NCBI GenBank assembly: GCA_947166125.1
Contig: CAMVCW010000001.1
Location: 62,001 to 126,000 of the forward strand
Source: an uncultured Candidatus Saccharibacteria bacterium
GTDB lineage: Bacteria; Patescibacteriota; Saccharimonadia; Saccharimonadales; Saccharimonadaceae
Direction: 5' to 3'
DNA length: 64,000 nt
The translations under genes and the position numbers were made by a program. The notes under the pieces are model-generated. The model searched no databases. It saw only the letters and a list, made by a program, of their open reading frames with translations, and was not told where the DNA came from. Below are positions 6,676 through 15,100 of this stretch, piece after piece (the first letter of the stretch is position 1; each line of letters starts with the position of its first letter).

Positions 6676-9402
6676 TTAGATTAACTCGAGCTGAGATTTG
6701 AGGCGAGAGATAAGGGATTCTTTCTCTTTGATTTGATCTTTTGTCTCTTTAACGAGGTGTTCTGGGGCTTTTTCTACATAATTAGGGTTGGCCATGCGAG
6801 CATTTAATGCGTCCAGCTCACGGCCGACAGAGAGAATTTTTTCAGTAAGAGCATCTTTATACTCTGTAACAACCTTTTCGGGAACGTCTAAATAAAGCTC
6901 GTGATTTGCGAGTGCAAGCCTTAGGCCCCGTGGATGACCGTCTAAGGCGTTGATGGCTGGAACCTTGGTAAGAGTGCGGATGAGCAGTAAATTATCCTCT
7001 ACGAGGCTATCATTGCCATATAATAGGCTGTATTTTTTAGCATTATTGGTGCCTGGAAGGGCCTGCAAAGTGCCTCTAACCTCGGACACGACCGAGATTA
7101 GGCTTTCGAACTCGGCGGCGCTGATAGGGTCAAATTTAAGCTTATTTGGCCATTTTGCGGTAGCGATAAAGCCGTCTGTCCAGGAAAGATTTTGCCAAAT
7201 GGCCTCAGTAACAAATGGAGCAAACGGATGTAGAGCAATAAGGATCGTCTCTAAAGTCTGTTTTAAGAGACTAGTATTTTTGAAGATTTTTTGACTCTCT
7301 AGGAACCAGTCGGCATATTTATCCCAGATAGTCTGATATAAGGCCTCTACAGCTTCAGCAAAACGGTAGTTTTTCATTGAACTCTCTACTTGATTGAGGC
7401 AATCGTTGATTTCGCGGCAAATCCAGTCTTCGCCCATGTGGTCAGTGGCGTAAGATGACGAGATGCGTTCTTCTCGGAACGCTTCGTCGCGCCCGTCGTT
7501 ACGGGGCTCCTCGCTCCGTACGCTCCCGTCGTCGCGTATGCTCCTCGAAGAAGCATTCTTGTCATCATCTACTATCGATTGAATTAATCGGGAGATGTTC
7601 CAGAGTTTGTTGCAGAGATTGCGGCCGGCAATGACACTGTTTTCGCTGAAAGCCTGATTCATGCCGGCGGAACGACCTCTTAAGATACCAAGACGAAAAG
7701 CATCTGAGCCATATTTGGCGACAAGATCCATAGGATTAATGACATTGCCTTTGGATTTGCTCATTTTTTGGCCATGAGCATCCAATACGAGACCATGGAG
7801 GTAAACTTCTTTAAACGGTACTTCGCCAGTGACATAGAGCCCCATCATGATCATGCGGGCAACCCAGGCGAATAATATGTCGGCGCCAGTCTCCATGACG
7901 TTTAGCGGGTAATAGGGGTTGAAGTTATCTTTTGACCAATTAGTACAAACAATTGGCCAATGGCTAGAAGAGAACCAGGTATCAAAAGTGTCTTCATCGC
8001 GGACATATTTTACGCCGGCAACTTCAATCTCTTTTAGGTGAGTACGACGATCAAAGATCCAATCTGGTTCATCGGTGGCAGCGTCGGTAACGCGGCGGAA
8101 CATCGGAATAGCAATGCCCCAAGGGATTTGGCGAGAAATGTTCCAATCTCTGAGGTTCTTGAGATAATTAATAAGAACTTTTTGCTTGTTTGCCGGATGG
8201 AACTTGATTTCGTTTTTCTCTAGATGCTTGATGGCGACACTGGCTAGTTTTTCAACGTCTACAAACCATTGTTCTTTGAGCATAGGCTCGAGTACGGTGC
8301 CACATTTGTAGCAGTGTGCCACGGAGTGAACGAGCTGTTTTTCGCCCCTGAAGAGATCAGCAGCTTTGAGATCTTTTAAGACTTGCTTGCGACATTCAGC
8401 AGTGGTGAGACCATAGTATTTTTCTGGGACGTTAACCATGGTGCCATTCTCGGCAATTACCTTGATGCGTTCAAGATTATGGCGCTCGCCCACCTCAAAG
8501 TCATCAAAGTCGTGAGCCGGGGTGATTTTTACGGCGCCGGTGCCATATTCTGGATCGGCATGTTCGTCGGCAATAATGGGGATTTCTTTATTAGTGAGTG
8601 GAAGATGGACGGTTTTGCCGATTAGATCTTTGTAACGCTTATCTTCGGGGTTAACAGCCACAGCAGCATCACCAAAAAGGGTTTCAGGACGAGTGGTAGA
8701 AACAATAATTTCGCCACCATCGTAAGTGTAAGCGATATCCCAAAGAGTACCTTTTTCGTCTTTGTGTTCTACCTCAATATCGGCGAAGGCGGTCTGGTGC
8801 TTCGGACAGAAATTAACGAGTTTTTCACCCCGGTAAATCATGCCATCATTCCACATTTTTTCAAAGGTGGTGTAGACGCGATCTATGACGTTTTCATCCA
8901 AGGTGAAAGTGAGGTCATTCCAGGAACAAGAGGCGCCAAGAGCACGGAGCTGCAACTCCATGTTGCCACGCTGCTCAGCGACAAAATCCCATACACGAGC
9001 ATAAAGCTCGTTGCGATCGTATTCGAAACGAGTGTGGCCTTGTTTTTCTAGATTGCGCTCATAGACGACCCAGGTTTCAAAGCCAGCATGATCTGCACCG
9101 GGGATATACCAAGTAGATTTGCCTTTTAGGCGGTAGTAGCGAGTAAGAGAATCTTCTAGCGCAATAGTAAGACCGTGGCCTATATGAAGGTTGCCGTTGG
9201 CGTTGGGCGGGGGCATGACGATGCTATAAGTATTTTTATTGTCGCGATCATCTTTGCCGTCACCGTTATTATCTACCGGCACGGTAGGGGTAGACGGGGC
9301 GAAAATATCGCTGGCCTCCCAAGCACCGTAAATATCACTTTCATATTCTCCTGGTTCGTAACTCGATGCAAATTTCATTTTGTTTTCCTCTTGCTGTTTC
9401 AT
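6676..9402 (-). CDS. valS: Valyl-tRNA synthetase
   Basis: 908 residues. A class I synthetase that charges tRNA-Val in the cytoplasm. Visible motifs: HIGH (about residues 73-76, in NANGNLHIGHGL), the editing domain with STTRPETLFGD, the ValRS mark TGADILFAWVARM, and KMSKSKGN. The C-terminus is the coiled-coil tRNA-binding arm. A Gly/Asp-rich insert (DNNGDGKDD) precedes the HIGH segment. Residues about 611-650 are a GC-rich palindromic repeat inserted in frame (7453-7571). The ATG at 9402 lies 8 nt after TATAAT and would be leaderless. An alternative start at 9378, MKFASSYEPGEY, has its own AGAGGA Shine-Dalgarno and matches the usual ValRS N-terminus better. Confidence 0.96.
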   Translation of the reverse strand: MKQQEENKMKFASSYEPGEYESDIYGAWEASDIFAPSTPTVPVDNNGDGKDDRDNKNTYSIVMPPPNANGNLHIGHGLTIALEDSLTRYYRLKGKSTWYIPGADHAGFETWVVYERNLEKQGHTRFEYDRNELYARVWDFVAEQRGNMELQLRALGASCSWNDLTFTLDENVIDRVYTTFEKMWNDGMIYRGEKLVNFCPKHQTAFADIEVEHKDEKGTLWDIAYTYDGGEIIVSTTRPETLFGDAAVAVNPEDKRYKDLIGKTVHLPLTNKEIPIIADEHADPEYGTGAVKITPAHDFDDFEVGERHNLERIKVIAENGTMVNVPEKYYGLTTAECRKQVLKDLKAADLFRGEKQLVHSVAHCYKCGTVLEPMLKEQWFVDVEKLASVAIKHLEKNEIKFHPANKQKVLINYLKNLRDWNISRQIPWGIAIPMFRRVTDAATDEPDWIFDRRTHLKEIEVAGVKYVRDEDTFDTWFSSSHWPIVCTNWSKDNFNPYYPLNVMETGADILFAWVARMIMMGLYVTGEVPFKEVYLHGLVLDAHGQKMSKSKGNVINPMDLVAKYGSDAFRLGILRGRSAGMNQAFSENSVIAGRNLCNKLWNISRLIQSIVDDDKNASSRSIRDDGSVRSEEPRNDGRDEAFREERISSSYATDHMGEDWICREINDCLNQVESSMKNYRFAEAVEALYQTIWDKYADWFLESQKIFKNTSLLKQTLETILIALHPFAPFVTEAIWQNLSWTDGFIATAKWPNKLKFDPISAAEFESLISVVSEVRGTLQALPGTNNAKKYSLLYGNDSLVEDNLLLIRTLTKVPAINALDGHPRGLRLALANHELYLDVPEKVVTEYKDALTEKILSVGRELDALNARMANPNYVEKAPEHLVKETKDQIKEKESLISRLKSQLELI
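7453..7571. repeat. In-frame palindromic repeat inside valS
   Basis: Outer arms around TTCTTCTCGGAAC (7469-7481) and GCTCCTCGAAGAA (7540-7552) form an imperfect inverted repeat, with an inner hairpin around CGTTACGGGG/CTCCGTACG. The interior is clearly more GC-rich than the gene. Motifs GAGGAGCATA, CGACGGG, TACGGAGCGA and AGCGTTCCGA (minus strand) recur in the same order in the repeat inside the methyltransferase gene at 21331-21439. It is translated as about 35-40 charged residues ending PRNDGRDEAFRE and keeps the host frame open. This is analogous to Rickettsia palindromic elements. Confidence 0.75.
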
Positions 9403-9404
9403 TG

Positions 9405-9416
9405 ATTATAATTATA
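9405..9416 (-). promoter_or_regulatory. Palindromic -10 region of valS
   Basis: TATAATTATAAT on the minus strand gives two overlapping -10 options, 2 or 8 nt before the ATG at 9402. The transcript should start at or just before this ATG. Confidence 0.5.
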
Positions 9417-9507
9417 ACATATATTGACTAAGAATTTTGCCTTTAGCATAGAGTTATTATTAAGGTAAGAGATTAGACTAGCTATTGCATTTTTTACATT
9501 TTTATGT

Positions 9508-9539
9508 TATAATGTACTTACAGATGCAATTTATTGCAT
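9508..9539 (+). promoter_or_regulatory. Promoter and palindromic operator-like site
   Basis: Extended -10 TGTTATAAT (TATAAT at 9508-9513) is followed in the leader by the perfect palindrome ATGCAAT-TT-ATTGCAT (9524-9539). The half-site ATTGCAT also occurs upstream at about 9485. This may be a repressor site or an RNA hairpin. Confidence 0.45.
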
Positions 9540-9568
9540 TAGTATCATTAAAAATAGGGGGGAGACAG

Positions 9569-10282
9569 ATGAAAAATACTGTCATTATAGTGCCTGGCCT
9601 CTTCGGAGGAATAGCAAGTAAATATTACGAACCTTTAGCAAAGATGCTTGGCTCGGATGATTTTCTGCTGTTTCGAGCGGGAGCGGACTGGGAACCGGAT
9701 GAAATTGCTGATGAAATCAGGCAGATAGAAGGCGCGAAGAAAGTTGTCTGTTTGTCTTGTGGTGCAATGGTAGGTAACCTTCTTGCCGGAGAGAAGAATA
9801 CAATGGTTTTTTATATTTGTCCTTACATTGGGGCAGATTTTATAAACCGGAATAGAACAGCCTATGCTTTACAGCGCTTTTATAGGATCTTGGCGTCTGT
9901 AGCAATGGCAGTTTCTAAACCGTTTATGCGACATCGTTGGTATCCGTTGTTTGGCGGCACAAGAATGGATGGGTGGTTCCTATCTACATATGCTATTTGT
10001 AAGCAATTAAAGTACGCCTTCAGCAAGACACCTAGTATAAGTCGCGTGGATGGAGTAGTGTATTCGTACGGAGACAAATTCGTTGAGCCCACCGTGGCAT
10101 CAGCGATGTCACTGAATGCCGTAGTGGCACGAACGGCAAGCGGAGAAGGGCCAGCCCACATTAATCTTCGCCATAAAGGTGAGGAATTTGGCTCTACCGC
10201 CAGAGCCGATAGTGCCGAATTGAGCGACGATGCAGTCGCTTATATTGCGGCATTTTCACAAATGCTAAAAAGGTTGCGTTAA
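9569..10282 (+). CDS. Alpha/beta-hydrolase-like protein of uncertain activity
   Basis: 237 residues from MKNTVIIVPGLFGG. The start is chosen for GGGGGAGAC 5 nt upstream; the longer ORF from 9485 runs through the -10 element. The layout fits a small serine hydrolase: a first strand with an oxyanion-loop VPGLFGG, a nucleophile elbow VVCLSCGAMVG, a late VYSYGDKFVEP where the acid would sit, and a final H-I-N-L-R-H histidine region. The first Gly of the usual G-x-S-x-G elbow is Cys (C-L-S-C-G), so catalysis is uncertain. There is no signal peptide. It is followed by a terminator and forms its own unit. Confidence 0.6.
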   Translation: MKNTVIIVPGLFGGIASKYYEPLAKMLGSDDFLLFRAGADWEPDEIADEIRQIEGAKKVVCLSCGAMVGNLLAGEKNTMVFYICPYIGADFINRNRTAYALQRFYRILASVAMAVSKPFMRHRWYPLFGGTRMDGWFLSTYAICKQLKYAFSKTPSISRVDGVVYSYGDKFVEPTVASAMSLNAVVARTASGEGPAHINLRHKGEEFGSTARADSAELSDDAVAYIAAFSQMLKRLR

Positions 10283-10294
10283 GCAGCCTTTTTT
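10270..10294 (+). terminator. Rho-independent terminator overlapping the stop codon
   Basis: AAGGTTGC (10270-10277) pairs with GCAGCCTT (10283-10290), followed by T-rich sequence. Confidence 0.75.
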
Positions 10295-10361
10295 CATGAT
10301 AGGTTAAAAGCTAGAGTAACTGCTCTTTGTTATAGCTGAGTGACGACAAAGGAGGGATTAT

Positions 10362-10412
10362 GTGATAAAATTGAAGCGGAGATTTGATTTTGAGGCTCTA
10401 AAAAATTATTAG
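10362..10412 (+). CDS. Possible 16-residue leader peptide (GTG start)
   Basis: A strong Shine-Dalgarno AAAGGAGGG (10348-10356) precedes ATG at 10360 followed immediately by TGA (a start-stop pair). It also precedes an overlapping GTG that opens a 16-codon ORF reading MIKLKRRFDFEALKNY. That ORF ends in TAG at 10410-10412, inside the TTAGGAGGTG Shine-Dalgarno of the next gene. The arrangement suggests translational coupling or attenuation. It could also be chance, so confidence is low. Confidence 0.3.
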   Translation: MIKLKRRFDFEALKNY

Positions 10413-10426
10413 GAGGTGCAATCTAA

Positions 10427-10678
10427 ATGGTGGAGCGTTATATTTCACATGAACAATTTGGGAAAGAGGGTGCCAAGAAAAAGGCACTGATGTTGAGGGA
10501 CGAGATGGGCTACAAAATAAAAGGCATCGAACATACCCAGGTGCCAATGAGTGGCTCGACGTCGACCCCGTACTCGTCAACCTGGGGAAAAACTGAACCC
10601 GGGTATAGCATTATTGTAGATACGGAAGGATATGCCGAAGGCGAAGATACATCAATCCCCGAGATTGTTAATTGCTAA
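10427..10678 (+). CDS. Small hypothetical protein
   Basis: 83 residues, no membrane segment, no family recognised. The N-terminal half is helical and charged (YISHEQFGKEGAKKKALMLRD). The middle is Ser/Thr/Pro-rich (PMSGSTSTPYSST) and the end acidic. The start is firm: AGGAGGTG 8 nt upstream, overlapping the stop of a possible leader peptide. A perfect terminator follows at 10684-10708. Codon use is more GC-rich than in the surrounding metabolic genes, like the genes at 4905, 5283 and 9569. Function unknown. Confidence 0.6.
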   Translation: MVERYISHEQFGKEGAKKKALMLRDEMGYKIKGIEHTQVPMSGSTSTPYSSTWGKTEPGYSIIVDTEGYAEGEDTSIPEIVNC

Positions 10679-10683
10679 ACCTT

Positions 10684-10708
10684 GCCCCGCTAGTATAGCG
10701 GGGCTTTT
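10684..10708 (+). terminator. Rho-independent terminator
   Basis: GCCCCGCTA (10684-10692) pairs with TAGCGGGGC (10696-10704), followed by TTTT. Confidence 0.85.
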
Positions 10709-10709
10709 A

Positions 10710-11090
10710 CTATTCGTGATATTCTAATTTAGCGCGGATTTGCTCAAATTCTTCTGGTGCGAGTTCGAGGGTGTGGCCATATTGCCAAGACTCATCTAGT
10801 GGCATGAGGTGAACGTGAGCGTGAGGGACGTCGGTGCCAACGACTTTCCAAAGAGTGCGCTGGCCCAAAACTTTTTCCATATGTTGGCTAAGTTTTTTAA
10901 CGGTAGCCATGAGGGCCTGATAATCTTCATCCGGAAGATTGTAGATTTTGTCGACTTCGTTTTTAGGGATGACCAAGACATGACCTTTAGATTCTGGGTG
11001 GATATCGAGAAAAGCGAAAGTTTTATCGTCTTCGTAGATTTTGTAGCAGGGAATTTCACCCTGGATGATTTTGGTAAAAATACTAGGCAT
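10710..11090 (-). CDS. HIT-family (histidine triad) nucleotide hydrolase/transferase
   Basis: 126 residues, the usual size of an HIT/HINT protein. The catalytic histidine triad is HAHVHLMP near residues 89-96, and the N-terminal FTKIIQGEIPCYKIYEDD is the standard HIT opening. Members cleave purine nucleoside phosphoramidates or related AMP adducts in the cytosol; the in vivo substrate is unknown. The start has AAGGAGAG 8 nt upstream. It overlaps the end of the PAP2 gene by 8 nt, so the two are one operon. The downstream end abuts the opposing terminator at 10684-10708. Confidence 0.93.
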   Translation of the reverse strand: MPSIFTKIIQGEIPCYKIYEDDKTFAFLDIHPESKGHVLVIPKNEVDKIYNLPDEDYQALMATVKKLSQHMEKVLGQRTLWKVVGTDVPHAHVHLMPLDESWQYGHTLELAPEEFEQIRAKLEYHE

Positions 11091-11562
11091 GTTTGGCTCT
11101 CCTTAAAATTAAATAATAAATGACTGCGAAGATTGCGGCAAAAATTAGGCCACCGACGACATCGGAAACCCAGTGCATATTGGCAAGAACGCGGCCGACG
11201 GAAACGAGAATGATAAAAAGTAGCATGACGATATCCATGATGACGCGGGCAGTTTTGGATTTGATGTAGTTGGGAAGAATGATAGCGGTGAGCAGGAAAA
11301 TGGTGGCAACAACCATGGCGTGAGTGGAAGGGAAGGATGGCTCGCCAGAGCCGTTGGGGCGAGTGTTAAGGATGATAAATTTTTCAAAAACAATAAAAGT
11401 GATAGCCATAAGAGAGAGAGGAATTAAAGAAAGAAGTAGAGGCTTGTCGACTTTTTTAAGGGATTTGCGCTTAAACCACTGGCATAGACCGAGGATAGCA
11501 AAAACCGCAAAGACGGCAAGGGCTGCGATGAGGATAATATCGGTGATTTTGGACCACTGCAT
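11083..11562 (-). CDS. PAP2-superfamily membrane phosphatase
   Basis: 159 residues with about five membrane helices. The three phosphatase motifs are visible: KFIILNTRP (K-x6-R-P), PSTHAM (the P-S-G/T-H motif), and SVGRVLANMHWVSDVVGG (S-R-x5-H-x3-D type, with G-R). Such proteins dephosphorylate undecaprenyl pyrophosphate or phosphatidic acid derivatives at the membrane; recycling of the lipid carrier is plausible in this wall-building genome but not proven. The ORF extends to 11577, but that ATG is part of the TATAAT element. The ATG at 11562 lies 6 nt after the -10 and is preferred. Confidence 0.9.
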   Translation of the reverse strand: MQWSKITDIILIAALAVFAVFAILGLCQWFKRKSLKKVDKPLLLSLIPLSLMAITFIVFEKFIILNTRPNGSGEPSFPSTHAMVVATIFLLTAIILPNYIKSKTARVIMDIVMLLFIILVSVGRVLANMHWVSDVVGGLIFAAIFAVIYYLILRRAKHA

Positions 11563-11568
11563 AGGATA

Positions 11569-11574
11569 ATTATA
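11569..11574 (-). promoter_or_regulatory. -10 element deciding the PAP2 start
   Basis: TATAAT on the minus strand, 6-nt spacer to the ATG at 11562; it lies within the longer ORF and excludes the ATG at 11577. Confidence 0.6.
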
Positions 11575-11583
11575 CAATAAAAT

Positions 11584-11603
11584 AAGACTCTTGCGGGAGT
11601 CTT
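11584..11603 (-). terminator. Terminator of tRNA-Arg
   Basis: AAGACTC (11584-11590) pairs with GAGTCTT (11597-11603). On the minus strand ATTTTATT follows. Confidence 0.7.
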
Positions 11604-11613
11604 TCTTGAATTG

Positions 11614-11690
11614 TGGTATGCCCGACAGGATTCGAACCTACGACCTTTTGCTCCGCAAGCAAACGCTCTATCCAGCTGAGCTACGGGCAC
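11614..11690 (-). tRNA. tRNA-Arg (anticodon GCG)
   Basis: 77 nt including an encoded CCA. The acceptor stem GTGCCCG pairs with CGGGCAT (one G-U pair). The D-arm is TAGCTCAGCTGGATAGAGC. The anticodon loop TTGCGGA gives GCG, and the T-arm contains GGTTCGAATCC. All four arms fold without mismatch by eye. Confidence 0.93.
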
Positions 11691-11865
11691 ACACTTGATA
11701 TATGGTGTATTGTATGTCCTTTAGGGATAAACAACACATATGTGGATGTTTTTACGCATCCACCTAGAAATTAAATGAGCATCACCATAGAGGTGACGTT
11801 TTTATTATAACATATTTTTGGGATTTGTGTGGCATTTTGCAGAAAATCGTGTTAAAATTGGAAAC

Positions 11866-11955
11866 GGAAGCGTGGCCGAGTGGTTGAAGGCGCACGACTC
11901 GAAATCGTGTGGGCGCGCAAGCGTCTCGGAGGTTCGAATCCTCTCGCTTCCGCCA
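11866..11955 (+). tRNA. tRNA-Ser (anticodon CGA)
   Basis: 90 nt including an encoded CCA. The acceptor GGAAGCG pairs with CGCTTCC, with discriminator G as usual for serine. The anticodon loop CTCGAAA gives CGA, and there is a long variable arm. The last 18 nt of the gene plus one base are repeated 80 bp downstream. Confidence 0.93.
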
Positions 11956-11956
11956 G
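11938..11956 (+). repeat. att-like direct repeat, tRNA-proximal copy
   Basis: ATCCTCTCGCTTCCGCCAG, the 3' end of tRNA-Ser(CGA), is identical to 12018-12036. Duplicated tRNA 3' ends are the usual scar of site-specific integration. Confidence 0.6.
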
Positions 11957-11965
11957 AAGCGAAAG

Positions 11966-11993
11966 AAGAGAGCTTGCTCTCTTGTTTTGTTTC
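11966..11993 (+). terminator. Terminator of tRNA-Ser(CGA)
   Basis: AAGAGAGC (11966-11973) pairs with GCTCTCTT (11976-11983), followed by GTTTTGTTT. Confidence 0.7.
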
Positions 11994-12017
11994 TGAAGGA
12001 AGCACTGAGGATAATAT

Positions 12018-12036
12018 ATCCTCTCGCTTCCGCCAG
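12018..12036 (+). repeat. att-like direct repeat, distal copy
   Basis: Second exact copy of the 19-bp tRNA-Ser 3' end, 80 bp after the first. No tRNA body precedes it. Confidence 0.6.
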
Positions 12037-12131
12037 GATAAGGCCGATTAGGTCTTTTTTGATTAAAACTTGTTAGGCTTTATAGTTTAAAATCAGGCAT
12101 TAGTTCTTATATAGGAATATTGAATGGATAA

Positions 12132-15100
12132 TTATTTAATATTTCTTTTACCAAGTTCTTCTACTGCAGCTTGCCTGTTTGGATCGTTATCCGATATATT
12201 CGGGCTCGTAGCTATATCCAGAAGCGTATCGCTGTCTAGAGAGTGCACGTCAAAGGCCTGACCCTCTTGCGCTGCACCGGGTACGGTTATCGGTTTTGGC
12301 GTACCGGTGTTATTGGTCCCCTGTACATCTGGAGCATCGTACCCCGATGATTCCACAATCTTTTTAAGTTTAGCCATTCTGTCACTCTTTATATTGGCGT
12401 TCTGCGTACTCATGGCTTTGTATGCAATTTCTCCAATTGCGGCTGAATTAGCTCCAGCTGGGATCTCGCCGTTACCAAATATTTCATTGAAAGCGCTGTC
12501 ATCCATAGTACCGATCGTTGAAGCGGTTACTTTTCCGGCTAAATCAGCTCTATGTCCCCCAGCATAATTTGATACGGTATCAATGGGTCCGCCTTCGCCG
12601 CTATTAATACTTTGAGCTACATTAAACATTGCTCTATTATTGTTTTTATAATCTGCGGCGTGGTTTGCCATAATATTATTAGCAAGAGTTTTGGCCGCGG
12701 TACCACTCATGCCTGCACCTACAGCCTTATCATAGGCTGATCTTACAGCATCCCTACCGTTTTCACCCTTCGCTGACAAAGCATCTGAATATGCATTAAT
12801 TTTGGCGCGATCACCAGACATCAATGCTTTATATAAGCCATCCGTTAGGCCGCCGGCACCAATTTTTCCTATTGTGTTAATTTCACCACTAGACACAATA
12901 CGTTTGGCCTCATTGGCTGTCTCGGTGGCCAGCATGTAATCGGGGCCATTAGTTGCCGCCAGAGACCCTTTTTCGGCTTGTAGTTTCTGATAGGCCTGCG
13001 CGTTTCTTTCAATGTTTCTGCTACCACCACGGATAAATTTTTGAAAACCACTTGGGCCGTTTTCTCCCCATCTCCTATTACCATTTTTATCGTAGCCCGC
13101 CCTTCTTCTGATGCCAGTTTCTCTACCTCTTTCTTGCATATTTTTATATATGTCAGAATTACGTGCGCCACTAGTAACTCTGCTTCTGGCACGATCGCCA
13201 AAACCGGTAATTTTCGAGCCGATTGTCCCCATGGCCGCAAATGCCCCCTTCAAAACCGTCGGTATCATAAAGACTGGGATAATTCCGACTATCATAGCCG
13301 TAAATGCACCCAAGAAGCCATCTCCTCCAGACAGGGTGACTAGTAGTAATCTAGATACGAAATCACCTCCACCTATCAAAAGTCCGCAGATTGGATATAC
13401 CAACAATAATCCCTCCCAGAACTTCAGCCATTTGTCGAAGAATTGTCTTTTAAGATTCGGCAACGCATAACTGACGAAAGCTAGTGGCGATATAACTGTA
13501 AGCACTACTATTGCGGCTTTTCGCCCCGCTAAGAGAATAAATAGGAAAAATACAGCAATAAGAACACCTAGCGCCGAGACTAATAAAGTTAGCAATATTG
13601 CTGGGTTCTGCCAAACGGTTTTTCCCACAAGAAATAGCGCAGAGACTAATGCTACTGCAGTAATAACCGTAGCTCCAGCGCCGGATCCTTCAAATGTTTT
13701 TTCACCTACCGTAGCAGAGCCGCCAACACTCAGCCCTTCAAATAAAGCCTGGAAAGCATTGCCTAGAATATTGGATAAGTCCACACATAATATACAAATC
13801 AAATAAGATAAGTTAACCAATATTGCGACTATTATCATTTTTGGCAAAATTTTCTTAATACCGTAATTATCGATTCCTACACCAGTAAGTTGTGAGAATA
13901 TTACCACCAGGAATAAGATTATAAAACATACGTTTGCAAAACCCTGAAATATTCCCCAAGCACTACGCGTTTCGTCACCTTCTCCTTGAAACAATGTTGG
14001 TTGTACCATTAAATTGGGCTTGACATAGTTATTATAAGCATCTGTTGAAGCTTCCTGCATCCAGTCTAAGATTGGACACACTATCCAACCTAGCGATGCC
14101 GCTCCACCGGAATTTGCACAGGTGGGTTCCGTTTCGCCATCTCCATTACTAACATCTTCTGTAGCACCCGTAAAATCGTCGATGTCCTCCTCTAATTTCT
14201 CGAGGTTCATCTTATTAACGGCCGCAGCAATATCCGCTAGCGACATATTTCTTCTATTAAAGAGGTATGCGCCGTTGGTAAGCGTGTTCGTTGCCGGATC
14301 GTATGTTCCTTGAAGATATTGCCCACCAGTATATAATTCCTTAGATATTTCTCTAACATGGCACGTGTTATCGACCTTACCATTTCTTTTTAGCTGGACT
14401 GGGATCCATTCGTATGTATTATCCCCATCATAATCATACGATCCATCGCAAGATAACTTAACCTTATTACTGTTCGTCAAATATTTTGCATATATGTTGT
14501 ACACTTCAGCTTCGCTCAAGAGTACATCGCCAGAATAACTAATAACTTTTTGGCTTGAATTTCTTGTAAAACTAGTGCTGTTCGTTATTTCACTAGATAC
14601 ATCTCCAGCATTAGTGGTCGTACTAACTAAGCTAAGGTTGCTCGTTATGCCGCTAGCGGTCCTGTTATGTTCGGCTAGTTTAGACTTGAGTTCACTTTCA
14701 AAATCTGTCCATTTTTTTCCTTTATTGTTTTCCTCCACCACTACCTGGAATTGAGGGTTGTAGTTTGCTCCCGAGTCCAGATATACATACCAAGTGTATG
14801 AAGAGAATGCTCCTCCACTTAAATCTCTTTGTAGCGAATACTGTCTTGATGGATCTGGGGATGGTTTTTTAGAATCTTCTCCGTAATCCAACCAAGCACC
14901 CCACATATATCCGTCATCATCTAATTTCGCGCAAAGCGTGTTAGATTCAAAATTTCCAGCACTACCAGAATCGGAAGTCTGATTTGGGTCAGTCCATGCA
15001 ACTTTAAAGCATTTTTCGCCGCCGGCAAGAGAATCAACTGCATCCTGGGTGTATCCAAGCTGCTTAAGATAGCTGACAGCATCATTAATGCTTGGGTCAT

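Noticed and set aside
12018-12036. A second tRNA-Ser gene
   Set aside because: Only the last 19 bp are repeated; no acceptor, D or anticodon arm precedes them.
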